Positions 24,902 through 34,097 of a DNA stretch of 64,000 bases are shown in pieces. Position 1 is the stretch's first letter; the number at the start of each line of letters is the position of its first letter. Source of the DNA: AG-12 sp035531535 (GTDB lineage Bacteria; Chloroflexota; Dormibacteria; Aeolococcales; Bog-877). The stretch spans positions 1 to 64,000 of the forward strand of contig DATKSV010000099.1 in the NCBI GenBank assembly GCA_035531535.1, read 5' to 3'. Position numbers and translations under genes: made by a program. Under the pieces are notes generated by a model. That model was not told where the DNA came from, made no database searches, and saw only the letters and a program-made list of their open reading frames with translations.

Positions 24902-27060
24902 CAGCGTGGGCCCTGGAGGCTGCTCGGGACTGTGGCCGCGGGGACGATGCTTGGCCGCGCAGCGCCACTGGTGACCGCCAGTCCGGCCCGGACCGGGCGG
25001 CCCAGCAGGAAGCCTTGAACGTAGCCGACCCCCAGGGCGCGCAGGGTAGCCAGCTCCGAGACGGTCTCCACCCCCTCGGCGATGAGGGCACAGCCGGAGT
25101 GCCGGGCGAATGCGACCAGGCCCGTGACCATAGCCTGCCGCATGGGGTCCTGGTCGAGGTCGCGGACCAAGGAGATGTCCAGCTTGACGTAGGCCGGCCG
25201 GAGTTCGACCACATGGCGCAGGCTGGCGAAACCGGCCCCAGCGTCATCCACGGCGACCTTCAGATCGGTTGTGAGCTCAGCCAGGGCTTCCCGCAGGCGG
25301 CTGTAATTGTCGATCAACTCATGCTCGGTGACCTCCAGCACGACGGCCCGGTCGGCCGTCGCCAGCAGCGCGTTCAGCGCGTCCCCCTCCGTCAGCAGCA
25401 GGGCGGGCGAAACGTTCAGGCTCAGCCAGCCGGTGCTTCCCGGCAGCTGGCGCGCCTCGCCGATGGAGGCCGCCAGACAGGCGAGCTCGAGTTGGGTGCC
25501 CATGCCAGCGCTGGCCGCGCTGGTGAAGATCTGGTCCGGAGGCACCCCATTCTCGAAGCGGGTGAGGGCCTCGTGGCCGATCACCAGGCCGCTGTCCACG
25601 GCCACGATCGGTTGGAACACGGGGTGGAAGCTGCCCTCGCGCAGGATCCCCTGAACCTGATCGCACACCCGCTCGCTGGTGCGGAGAGTGCGGGTGCCGG
25701 TGGCGAGCAGCACGGACGCCATCGCGGCGACGTCAGCCAGGGTGGGCAGCATCTGGGTCAGATCAGCGACGGCGGCGCCGTCGCTGGCGGCTCCGCGGCC
25801 GGCCGTGAGCACCCACTCGACCCGGCCGCCCATCACCACCGGGGCGTGCGCCATGGCGCGGAGCCCCGCAGGCCGCAGCTGGGCTGGGTAGCCGCCCGGA
25901 CCGGGGGAGCTGGCTCTGGCGCTGGGCAGCACCTCCACGAAGCCGCCGTCCCGGGCGCACCGCCCCATCAGCCGTTGCCAGGTCTGCGGGGCCATGGAGT
26001 CGCGGAATCCCAACTCGTGAGGTTCCGGCTCGGGGCAAGCGCCCACCACGACGCCCAGCCCAGAGCGGCCGGACCGGATCAACGCGGCGTAGTCGAGCCC
26101 GGCTCGGTGCTTGAGCTCAGTGCAAAGCGCTGTCGCCAGGCTCTCCACTGAACTGGTCGGGTCCAGCCGGCTGAGGGCGTCGGTGATCGAGGGGCGCAGC
26201 CGGTCGGTGGGGTCGACGCGGTTCCGGGAGATGGCCTCGCCGACGCACACCAGCGCCATCAGACCGGCCGTGGCCGCCCACAACACCCAGGCGGCGTCCC
26301 AGCCCAGGGAATAGCGGCGCGCTGCCACGATGGTCAAGAGCATGCTGGCGGACCCGACCAGGGCGATGGCGGTCAGCGACCGCTCCAGCTGCGGGGCCTG
26401 CCCCAGGCGCCGGAGCGCGGGCACGGCCAGCACCAGGATCAATCCCAGCAGGAGACCGGCCACCACCTGCCAGAGGCCCGCGTAGCTGGTGCCGCGGAGA
26501 GGGGGCGGGCCGGACGCCGCCGCCAGTTCGGCCCCCAGCAGGGACACGAGGGCGAGCCCGGTCGAGGTCATCAGCACCCATGGAAAGGCGTCGCCGCTTG
26601 AACCATCGCGGCCGGGCAGCGTCCTCCTTCGGGCCGGAAGGAACCGGTCGGGCAGGCCGAGCACCACCACCAAGCAGAGCAGGGGCCCCCCTTGCCAGGC
26701 GAGGCGCGTCCAGGCGAAGGCCTCGGGAGGCCCGCCGAGCACTCCATGGAGTGCCATCAGGCGGGGGTAGGTGCCCAGGAAGACCAGCGCCATCAGGCCG
26801 GAGAAGGCGAAACAGGCCGCCAGCCAGGGCCGCCGCGGGTTGCGCCCACCGTCGGATCTGAGCAGCACCGCGGCCCCCACGCCGTCGGCGACCAGGATCA
26901 GGGCCGCGGCTATCGGCACCAAGCCCGGCGCCACCACCGTGGTCCGGGAGGCGATCGGGATCAGGGCCAACGCCAGCAGGCCCAGCACACCCGCCACCCA
27001 GAGCTCAGGATGCCGCGTCCAACCAACACCAGCAGAGGCTGGGCGTCCTTGCCTTGTCAA
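24901..27060 (-). CDS. Membrane-bound c-di-GMP phosphodiesterase (EAL domain)
   Basis: 719 residues. About eight hydrophobic segments lie in residues 20-275, forming a MASE-like sensor, followed by a GAF-like region (~290-460) and an EAL domain (~465-705). EAL signature residues are all present: EAL at 497-499, the Asn of LSLNVSP, the second Glu of VLEVTEHE, DDAGAGF (D-D), the Lys of YVKLDISLV, the Glu of IAEGVET and the Gln of YVQGFLLGRP. A functional hydrolase of c-di-GMP is expected. It is the first gene of a two-gene operon with the diguanylate cyclase, joined by TGATG. Confidence 0.9.
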   Translation of the reverse strand: MTRQGRPASAGVGWTRHPELWVAGVLGLLALALIPIASRTTVVAPGLVPIAAALILVADGVGAAVLLRSDGGRNPRRPWLAACFAFSGLMALVFLGTYPRLMALHGVLGGPPEAFAWTRLAWQGGPLLCLVVVLGLPDRFLPARRRTLPGRDGSSGDAFPWVLMTSTGLALVSLLGAELAAASGPPPLRGTSYAGLWQVVAGLLLGLILVLAVPALRRLGQAPQLERSLTAIALVGSASMLLTIVAARRYSLGWDAAWVLWAATAGLMALVCVGEAISRNRVDPTDRLRPSITDALSRLDPTSSVESLATALCTELKHRAGLDYAALIRSGRSGLGVVVGACPEPEPHELGFRDSMAPQTWQRLMGRCARDGGFVEVLPSARASSPGPGGYPAQLRPAGLRAMAHAPVVMGGRVEWVLTAGRGAASDGAAVADLTQMLPTLADVAAMASVLLATGTRTLRTSERVCDQVQGILREGSFHPVFQPIVAVDSGLVIGHEALTRFENGVPPDQIFTSAASAGMGTQLELACLAASIGEARQLPGSTGWLSLNVSPALLLTEGDALNALLATADRAVVLEVTEHELIDNYSRLREALAELTTDLKVAVDDAGAGFASLRHVVELRPAYVKLDISLVRDLDQDPMRQAMVTGLVAFARHSGCALIAEGVETVSELATLRALGVGYVQGFLLGRPVRAGLAVTSGAARPSIVPAATVPSSLQGPR

Positions 27061-27445
27061 CCGCGAGGGGCCATGGTCAAAGCCGCCAAGTGGCTAGCCC
27101 TCCCGGAAGAGAGACCTCATCGGCCGGGCTTGGGTCAGCTCATGCATGCTGCCGACTATCCCCCGGGAGCATCCTGGCTCCGACCGCGCCTCCGTTACGA
27201 TCCTGCGGCCGTTCGTTACAGGCCGGGGCGGGTGAGGCCAGGTTGGCAGTCCGCCGGATCTCTTGCCCATGGCGGATTGGGCATGAGGGCAACCCAGCCG
27301 ACCCCGCGACGATGCCCGGGTGGGTGGCCGGCTCGCTCAGGTCGTCGCTGCTGGGGCGGGCCGGCGTCCGGGCGATCTCCGGCACCGCGGAGCGGAGACT
27401 GCGGGGATTTAGGAGCCCCAGTCTCCGGCGGCCTGGCTGGCGGCG
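27061..27445. other. Intergenic stretch without a recognisable gene
   Basis: About 385 bases upstream of the phosphodiesterase gene and beyond the 3' end of the thioesterase gene. No coding signal or clear regulatory element was recognised. Confidence 0.4.
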
Positions 27446-27911
27446 TCAGTCCCTGTCCCGGGGGCGGACTCGAAGGCGAGCGATGGTCGCCGCCGTCGTC
27501 TCCGCCGCGATCGCCACCAGCTCCTTGGGCACAGGCGCTGGCCGACCATCACTGAGCCTCACCCAAACCCACTCGGTGAAGACCTCAGCCAGGAGGAGTC
27601 CCTCTGACCGCCGCTTGATGGTGGTGCGTCGGTGGGCTCGGGTGCCTTTGATTAGTTCCACCTGCACCCTGAGCTCCAGCTCGTCTCCGAAGCGGGCGGG
27701 AGCATGGTAGGTGATCTCGCTGTGGCGGATCACCCATCCGCCCTGGTGCCTCGCGGCCCACTCGGCGCCGATGCCGCTCGCCTCGGCGTGGCGCGAGGCC
27801 ATCTCCTCAGCCCAGTTCAGATAGACCGCGTTGTTGACGTGGCCGAAAGCGTCGATCTCATACTGGCGCACCCGCCAGTGGTCGCTGTAGACGAGCGGGT
27901 CCGAACTCACC
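27446..27911 (-). CDS. Acyl-CoA thioesterase, 4-hydroxybenzoyl-CoA thioesterase (hot-dog) family
   Basis: About 155 residues. The hot-dog motif is VRQYEIDAFGHVNNAVYLNW, followed by WAEEMASRHAEASG. The Asp and His-Val-Asn-Asn region is the YbgC/4HBT active-site signature. Later HRRTTIKRRSEGLLLAEVFT and EWVWV complete the sheet. The start is uncertain: GTG 27911 gives a normal length, and upstream in-frame residues do not look conserved. It is divergent from the membrane glycosyltransferase gene at 28086. Confidence 0.8.
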
Positions 27912-28085
27912 AACCCATTATCGAAGCGGGGTCCCGCAAGGATCTCAGGGCGACCCGTTGGCACCGACACTCCCAGCCCTCTTTCAGGTAACTCCCAGCG
28001 CTCCGGTGTTTGATTGTCGAACTGCGGCCCCACCGCCACCAGGAGAGCGCGCCCATTGAGCAGCTGGAGAGCAGCACTGGCCCGG

Positions 28086-29447
28086 ATGCGGCCCCAGTGG
28101 CGGCCATCGGGGGAGTTGGGCGATCGGCTGGCGCTGCTGCTGGCGGCCATGGTCGCCTTCAAGTTCTCCAACTGGCTCTGGCTGTCGGCGCGGGTGCCCG
28201 GCAAGCCGGCGCTGCTGGCCAACCTGATCATCCAGTACCTCGCCTTCACCGTCTTCTGCATCCTGGTGGCGCTGGCCCTCCGCCGTCCGCTGCCGCGGGC
28301 CATCAGCCGGCTGCGCTTGCACCGGGTGCTCTGGTTCAGCCCCGCGGTGGCGGCCGTGGTGCTGGTGGTGATCGGGATCGTGATCGCCCGCCCGATCGCC
28401 CAGAACCGCCTTCTGCTCGATGACGCCAACGTCATGGCTGTCTGCGGGGCTCGGGCCATTCTGGCCGGCCACGATCCCTACCAGGTGGCGGAGATCCCCT
28501 GCCTGGCCAGCTTCAACCTGCCCGCCACCCTGGCCACCCCCTTCCGCGAGGGCCCCTTCGCCAAGGTCAAGGTCTACCCCACGCCGGCTCAGATCCTGGC
28601 CGTCGCCGACAGCCCCGGGCACGGCGGCACCAACCTGTTCTCGCCCCTGGGCAAGCCTCCTCTGGCGGCCCTGTTCATGGTCCCGGTGGCGCATGCTCCC
28701 GCCTGGCAGCGGGCGGCCTGGGCTCTGCTTCCGATCCTGGTGTTGCTGCTGGCGCTGGCGGTCGCGGCCGGTCCCCTCTGGCCAGCGGTGACCGCTATGG
28801 TGCTGCTCACCCTCTACCTGAACGGATCCGCGATCAACTTCGCCGCCAACGGCAACGGCGAGGCCTTCGCCTACAGCCTGATGGCCCTCTCGGTGGTCTG
28901 GATACGCCGGCCCTGGCTGTCGGCGGCCTGCCTGGGGCTGGCGATCGGGGGCAACCAGCTGGCCTGGTTCTTCCTGCCCGGATACGTCTTGGTGGCGGCC
29001 GAGCTGGGCGGCCCGGCGAAGCGCGTGGCAGGCCTGGGGTTGACCCTGTTGGTGGCGGTCGTGCCGTGGCTGCTGATCTACCCGGACTCTCTGACCCGCA
29101 TCTATGGCAGCCTGCGGGCCAGCACCTTCCCCCTCGGCTCCGGACCCATCGAGCTGGTCTTGGGCGGCTTGGTGGCGCCTCCCCCGAGGCTGCTCGCCCT
29201 GGTCGCCGCCGGGCTCGCGATCGCGCTCATCTGGCTCTGGGGAGCGCGCTACCCTGCCTGGAGAATCGCGGCTGCGATCCTGGTCCTGGCGGCCTTCTGG
29301 ATCAGCTGGCGGAGCCTAGACGAGTACCTGGCCCAGATCCCGCTGCTGGCCCTGGCCGCGGTGATCGTCCTGCTGAGGGGAAGGCAGGGCCGGCCAGCGC
29401 CGTCGGGTGTCGCAGCGCAGCCCACCGCCGCCCGGCTCCCAAGCTGA
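28086..29447 (+). CDS. Polytopic membrane protein, GT87/mannosyltransferase-like
   Basis: About 453 residues with some ten hydrophobic helices. The loop after the second or third helix carries DDANVMAVCGARAILAGHDP and then YQVAEIPC. The D-x-x-x-Y ... G-x-D-P-Y pattern is common in GT-C/DUF2029 (GT87) polyprenyl-phosphate-dependent mannosyltransferases. Such enzymes act at the membrane in lipoglycan synthesis. The assignment rests on topology and this motif. The start could be ATG 28086 or an upstream in-frame codon at 28014. Confidence 0.6.
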   Translation: MRPQWRPSGELGDRLALLLAAMVAFKFSNWLWLSARVPGKPALLANLIIQYLAFTVFCILVALALRRPLPRAISRLRLHRVLWFSPAVAAVVLVVIGIVIARPIAQNRLLLDDANVMAVCGARAILAGHDPYQVAEIPCLASFNLPATLATPFREGPFAKVKVYPTPAQILAVADSPGHGGTNLFSPLGKPPLAALFMVPVAHAPAWQRAAWALLPILVLLLALAVAAGPLWPAVTAMVLLTLYLNGSAINFAANGNGEAFAYSLMALSVVWIRRPWLSAACLGLAIGGNQLAWFFLPGYVLVAAELGGPAKRVAGLGLTLLVAVVPWLLIYPDSLTRIYGSLRASTFPLGSGPIELVLGGLVAPPPRLLALVAAGLAIALIWLWGARYPAWRIAAAILVLAAFWISWRSLDEYLAQIPLLALAAVIVLLRGRQGRPAPSGVAAQPTAARLPS

Positions 29448-29509
29448 GGGGCGCGCCGCCCAGGCGGTGGGAGTCGTGGTCGGCGGCTGCTGCCGACAGG
29501 CTGGTCCCA

Positions 29510-31792
29510 TCACGCGGCGTCGCCCTCCTCCCGGGCAGGCACGGGGGGCGGATGGGACAGCCGCGATGGCCACCAGTTCCAGCGTCCGAGCAGGACCACG
29601 AAGGACGGCACCACCAGGGTCCGGATGATGAAGGTGTCCATGAACACCCCGGCCGCGATGCCGAAGCCGATCTGCTGGATCTGGGAGCCACCGGAACCGC
29701 CGCCCGCGATCGCCAGCACCGCGAAGGTGCCCCCCAGGACCAGCCCGGCGGTGCTGACCGTGGTCCCGGTCATGCCCACCGCGCGGCGCACCGCCTGGCG
29801 CAGGGGCATCTGTTGGACCTCCTCGCGGATTCGGGTCATCATCAGGATGTTGTAGTCGGAGCCCAGCGCCATCAGGAAGACGAACATCAGGAAGGGCAGG
29901 ATGAAGTTGATCCCGTTCTGCCCCAGCAGGTGCACGAAGATGACCGCCACCAGGCCCAGCGCCGCCAGGTAGGAGAGCACCACGCTCACCACCAGGTAGA
30001 GGGGAGCCACCAGGCTGCGCATCACCATCGCCAGCAGCAGGGCGATCAGGACCGCGACCAGGGGGATGATGTGGATCAGGTCGCTGGTGGAGAGGCTCTG
30101 CACGTCGTAGGCGAAGGGCAGCACCCCGAACAGGCCGTTGTCCTTGGCGCCGATCCGGCCGGCCACCTGGGCGACCGCCGTGCGCACCGCCGGGACGGCC
30201 GCGATCGCCTGGGGCGAGCTGTCACTGTTGTTGAGCAGCAGGGCGGAGAACTGGATGGTGTGGCCGTCCTGGCTGATGAACTGGGCCAGGGCTCGGTAGG
30301 AGTTGTAGAGGGCGGGGCTGACCGTGAGCTCAGCTGGCTCGGTCGGGGGCAGCAGCCCGGGGGCGCCCAGCTGGGCATGGAGAGAGGTGATCTGGCTGGC
30401 GGTGAGGCCGGAAGCTCCCACCGGGCCGATGACGCTGCGGAACTGGTGGGTCCGCTCCAGGTCCTGCTGGGCGGCGGCGAGCACTGCGGGGTCACTCCAG
30501 GCGGAGCTGGGCAGTTTGAAGAGCACCGCTGAGGCCTGCACGTTGGAGGCGGGGAAGTCCTTGGCCAGCACCGCCGCTCCCGCCGCCGAGTCGGTCCCGC
30601 TGGGAGCGCTGGTGTTGGCGAAGCCGGCGGTGGTGCTGGTCAGTGAGCCGATCGCGAGGCCGCCGAAGACCATCACCCCGGTCAGCACGATCCAGAGCGG
30701 GTGCCGCACCACTGCGCCCGCCATGCTCCCGTAGATCCCGGTCCGGGGAACCTCCTCCCTGGCCGTGCTGGTGGGCCAGAAGACAGCCCGCCCGAAGATG
30801 GCCAGCAGGGCGGGCAAAAGGGTGAGCCCGGCCAGCAGCATCAGCCCGATGCCGATGGCCAGCGCCGGCCCCAGGCTCTGGTAGATGCCGAACTGGGCCA
30901 GGATCAGGCTGAGCAGGGCGGCGATCACGGTGAGGGCCGAGAAGGTGATCGACTCGCCGACCGTGCTGACCGCGGTCACCACCGCCTGCTGGGGATCGAG
31001 GCCACGACGCAGCTCCTCCCGGACGCGGAAGACCAGGAAGAGGCCGTAGTCGGTCCCGGCGCCCAGCACCAGCACGATCAGGATCACCTGGGTGATCACC
31101 GAAACCTGGACTCCGAGGTGGGTCGCCTCCGCCACCACCGGGCCGGAGAGGGCCAGCACCAGAGCCGCCGGCAACAGGGTTATGAACGGGGCCAGGACGG
31201 CCCGGAAAGCCAGCAGCAGCAGCCCGATGATGAAGATCAGCGAGAAGAGCTGGGTCAGGTTCTGAGACTGCTTGGAGGACTGCTGACTGTCGATAACGGT
31301 GGGCAGGTCGCCGGTCAGGTGGTAGGTGAGGCCGGGCACACTCGCGGCCTGGAAGTCAGCCCTGATGGCCGCCACCAGAGCTGGCCCGCCACCACCTCCG
31401 AAGGCGGGCACCGCCGCCTCGATCAGGGCTTGGCGGGCCTGCCCGTTGGGCGAGGTGCCCAGGTCCCGCACCAGCTTGACCTTGGGTAGCTGGCTGATCT
31501 TGGCCTCGAATTGGGTGATGGCCGCCTGCTCGGCGCCCGAGAGGGGCCCGGAGCTGCTGGCCGCGACCAGGGTGGATGCTGCCAGAGTCGAGTTCTGGAA
31601 CGGACTGGCCAGCTGGGCCGCTCGCATGCTGGGAGCGGTGCTGGGCAGGAAGGCGGAGTTGGTGTCCTTGCTGACCGATGCCAGGGTGGGCAACAGGTGG
31701 ATGCAGACTACCGCCACCACCACCCAAGCGACCACCACTGGGCCCCGGAATCGCACCACGAACCGGCCCAGGCCGGCGAAGAAGCGGTTCAC
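29510..31792 (-). CDS. MMPL-family RND transporter
   Basis: About 760 residues with twelve predicted helices in two halves, each half having a large extracytoplasmic loop. MMPL signatures include GAGTDYGLFLVFRVREEL in the first half and GSDYNILMMTRIREEV in the second, followed by a final bundle with VSTAGLVLGGTFAVLA. This is the actinobacterial-type lipid or drug exporter. Start GTG 31792 overlaps the MarR stop (GTGA), so expression depends on the regulator gene upstream. The substrate is unknown; MmpL proteins export cell-envelope lipids and drugs. Confidence 0.87.
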   Translation of the reverse strand: MNRFFAGLGRFVVRFRGPVVVAWVVVAVVCIHLLPTLASVSKDTNSAFLPSTAPSMRAAQLASPFQNSTLAASTLVAASSSGPLSGAEQAAITQFEAKISQLPKVKLVRDLGTSPNGQARQALIEAAVPAFGGGGGPALVAAIRADFQAASVPGLTYHLTGDLPTVIDSQQSSKQSQNLTQLFSLIFIIGLLLLAFRAVLAPFITLLPAALVLALSGPVVAEATHLGVQVSVITQVILIVLVLGAGTDYGLFLVFRVREELRRGLDPQQAVVTAVSTVGESITFSALTVIAALLSLILAQFGIYQSLGPALAIGIGLMLLAGLTLLPALLAIFGRAVFWPTSTAREEVPRTGIYGSMAGAVVRHPLWIVLTGVMVFGGLAIGSLTSTTAGFANTSAPSGTDSAAGAAVLAKDFPASNVQASAVLFKLPSSAWSDPAVLAAAQQDLERTHQFRSVIGPVGASGLTASQITSLHAQLGAPGLLPPTEPAELTVSPALYNSYRALAQFISQDGHTIQFSALLLNNSDSSPQAIAAVPAVRTAVAQVAGRIGAKDNGLFGVLPFAYDVQSLSTSDLIHIIPLVAVLIALLLAMVMRSLVAPLYLVVSVVLSYLAALGLVAVIFVHLLGQNGINFILPFLMFVFLMALGSDYNILMMTRIREEVQQMPLRQAVRRAVGMTGTTVSTAGLVLGGTFAVLAIAGGGSGGSQIQQIGFGIAAGVFMDTFIIRTLVVPSFVVLLGRWNWWPSRLSHPPPVPAREEGDAA

Positions 31793-32355
31793 GACTCGGC
31801 TCGCTCCGTGAGGGGCCGGCAAGCCGCGGCAGCGAGGGCGCTGGCCTTCGGGTCCGGACCGGTCTCTGTGACCCTCTCCAAGAGCCCGACCAGGGTTGCC
31901 AGCTCGCGATCGTTGAGCTGCCCAACAAGAGTCTTGGTGCCCGCCAGGAGCAGACTTCGGGCCTGCTCGGCCATCTCCCGGGCTGGTCCGGTGAGCTGAA
32001 CCACCACGGCCCGGCGATCATTGGAGGTGGGCAGGCGCTCGACCCAGCCGTGCTCGACCAGGCGGTCCACCAGCTCGGTGGCGCTGCTGGCGCTCACCCC
32101 GAGGTGCCGGGCCAGCTCGCCCATCGCCAGGGCTCCCTCCTGGTTAAGCGCCATGAGGACCGCCCGCTGGTTCGGGGTGGCCGCCTTGACGGCAGCGGAG
32201 ACGGCCTCGCCGCTGGCGCCCAGGGAGGCGGTCAAGGTGGTCCGGATCGCGTGACCCAGCCGCCACTGCAAGCTGATGAATCGCTTGACCAGGTCTTCCC
32301 TGCCGGCCGGAGCTGGGTCTTGTTCCGGCGCCATGTCGTTCACTTGGTTGAACAT
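31789..32355 (-). CDS. MarR-family transcriptional regulator
   Basis: 188 residues with the winged helix-turn-helix at ~55-125: NQRAVLMALNQEGALAMGEL, then ARHLGVSASSATELVDRLVE and the wing LPTSNDRRAVVVQLT. It is the first gene of an operon with the MMPL exporter, overlapping it by four bases. The likely role is a ligand-responsive repressor of the exporter. The operator probably lies in the ~240 bases shared with the divergent riboswitch transcript. Confidence 0.88.
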   Translation of the reverse strand: MFNQVNDMAPEQDPAPAGREDLVKRFISLQWRLGHAIRTTLTASLGASGEAVSAAVKAATPNQRAVLMALNQEGALAMGELARHLGVSASSATELVDRLVEHGWVERLPTSNDRRAVVVQLTGPAREMAEQARSLLLAGTKTLVGQLNDRELATLVGLLERVTETGPDPKASALAAAACRPLTERAES

Positions 32356-32473
32356 GCGGAGTCACGATAGTTAATCGTCCGAAGGTGCGATCAAAACGAG
32401 TTCATCGGCCCATTCCGGGCTCCCCACCTCCGCTCTCCCGACTATACTTGGACTCGGGAGCACTGCTCCCAGC

Positions 32474-32594
32474 TAGGGGTGCGCCGACAGGGCGCTGAGA
32501 GGCAGGAAGCCAACCCTGAACACCGGATCTGGCTAGTACCAGCGTCGGGAAGCCTCCTCCTGTCGGCCCCATCAGCGCGTGGTGCAGGGAGGCT
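32474..32594 (+). ncRNA. TPP riboswitch with Shine-Dalgarno sequestration
   Basis: Conserved thiamine-pyrophosphate aptamer blocks occur in order: GGGGTGC (32476-32482), CTGAGA (32495-32500), ACCCTGAA (32513-32520), GGATCTGG then TACCAGCGT (32525-32545) and GGGAAG (32547-32552). Directly after, AGCCTCC (32551-32557) is complementary to GGAGGCT (32588-32594), which contains the Shine-Dalgarno of the permease gene (ATG 32598). TPP binding would favour this pairing and block translation. No T-rich terminator is seen. The element controls the permease-thiD operon. Confidence 0.9.
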
Positions 32595-32597
32595 GAG

Positions 32598-34097
32598 ATG
32601 GCCGGGACGAGGGACTCTGAATTGGCGGTGGCTGAGGTCGAGGCCGACTCGGCGCCGATTCCGACTGACGACGACGAGTTTTTGCGGATCGAGCTGAGGG
32701 GCCTGGAGCCAGTGCCGGCGGCGTCGCGCCACGGTCGGCCGAGGGAGCTCTTCTTCATCTGGGCAGGCGCCCTGTCGGACTTCTTCTCCCTCTTCGCCGG
32801 GGCGCTCCTGATCTCCGCCGCCGGACTGGGCTTTTGGGACGCGGCGCTGGTGCTGCTGGCGGGCGCCGCTGCCGGTGGGGCGCTGTTGGGGCTGCTGTCG
32901 GTGACCGGGGTCCGCAGCGGCGCGCCCCAGATCGTCCAGTCTCGAATGGTGTTCGGGCGCCGCGGCGCCTTCGTGGGCGGCTTCCTGACCATGACCATCG
33001 CCATCGGCTGGTTCGCCTACGACTGCGCCATCGCGGTCACCACCACCAGGGCTCTGCCGGTCTTCAACGGCACCCCGCTGTGGGTGGCCGGGGCGCTCCT
33101 GGTGGCCATCACCGGAGTCTCCTTCCTGGTGGCGGTCTACGGGCATCGCACGATCTCAGTGTTTCAACACATCCAGGTGCCGGCGTTCCTGATCGTCTGC
33201 GGCGCGTTGGCTCTCTTCACCTTTCCCAAGTGGGACCTGCTCCTGCAAACTCATCTCGCCCTGGGCCCCCACTTGGCGGCGATGGTGCTGGGATTCACCC
33301 TCACCTTCGCTCTGGTGGTGTCCTGGGTCACCTACTCCGCGGACTACTCCCGCTATCTGCCGCTGGACTCTGGCCGCGGTCGGGTCGCTCTCGCCAGCGG
33401 AGGCGGCAGCGTCGCCAGCCTGGTCGGCTGCGGGCTCCTGGGCGCCGCCATCCAGACCGCCGACCCCGGCCGCCTGCTGCCGAACCTGATCGTGGCCTCG
33501 GTGCCGGTCGCCTTCGCCTACTGCTTCGCCGCCTTCATCATTCTGGCCGAGCTCAGCTCCAACTATCTGAACGTCTACTCGGCCGCCCTTTGTGCTCTGG
33601 CGATAGGGATTCGGGTCCGGCGCTGGCTGGCAGCCACCTTGGTTGGGGTCCTGGGCGGCCTGATCGCCGCCCTGGTGCTCTTCGCGGGCAGCGGGTTTCA
33701 GGGCAACTACGTCAACTTCCTCACCATCACCTACGTTTGGTTCCCCGCCTGGGCGATGGTGGTGATCCTGGACGGGTGGCTGGGGGCTAGGCGGGTGGAT
33801 CCCCGGCAGCTGGTCTCCCGGCGCGGGTACTGGTTCCGGGGAGGCATTCGCTGGACCGCGATGTGGCCCTTCCTGCTGGGCACGTTGGCCACCCTCCTCT
33901 TTTTCAACGAGCCTCCTCCACCCGGTGAGTGGGGCTTCGTTTCGCCACTGGCCCAGCACCTCTTCCAGGGCCAGCCCGCCGACATCAGCTCTTTCGTCGG
34001 GGTGGCGGTCACCACCGTCGCTTACCTCCTGTTCCGTCGCCGGGAGCGGCGCCTCGAAACTTCGGACGCGGGCCTGGCCGTCGCCGGGGCGCTCTGA
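32598..34097 (+). CDS. NCS1-family permease, probably for a thiamine precursor
   Basis: 499 residues, about 12 helices, of the nucleobase:cation symporter-1 family (Cytosine/purines permease fold): FIWAGALSDFFSLFAGALLI, then GAPQIVQSRMVFGRRGAFVG and SWVTYSADYSRYLP, where the YSADYSRY motif is typical. Being downstream of a TPP riboswitch and overlapping thiD by one base (TGATG), it probably imports hydroxymethylpyrimidine, like CytX. The substrate is inferred from this context, not from residues. Confidence 0.87.
   Translation: MAGTRDSELAVAEVEADSAPIPTDDDEFLRIELRGLEPVPAASRHGRPRELFFIWAGALSDFFSLFAGALLISAAGLGFWDAALVLLAGAAAGGALLGLLSVTGVRSGAPQIVQSRMVFGRRGAFVGGFLTMTIAIGWFAYDCAIAVTTTRALPVFNGTPLWVAGALLVAITGVSFLVAVYGHRTISVFQHIQVPAFLIVCGALALFTFPKWDLLLQTHLALGPHLAAMVLGFTLTFALVVSWVTYSADYSRYLPLDSGRGRVALASGGGSVASLVGCGLLGAAIQTADPGRLLPNLIVASVPVAFAYCFAAFIILAELSSNYLNVYSAALCALAIGIRVRRWLAATLVGVLGGLIAALVLFAGSGFQGNYVNFLTITYVWFPAWAMVVILDGWLGARRVDPRQLVSRRGYWFRGGIRWTAMWPFLLGTLATLLFFNEPPPPGEWGFVSPLAQHLFQGQPADISSFVGVAVTTVAYLLFRRRERRLETSDAGLAVAGAL

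Noticed and set aside
27912..28459. N-terminal extension of the thioesterase to about 337 residues
   Set aside because: It would run antisense through the start of the GT87-like gene. The hot-dog fold is complete without it and the extra sequence is low-complexity.
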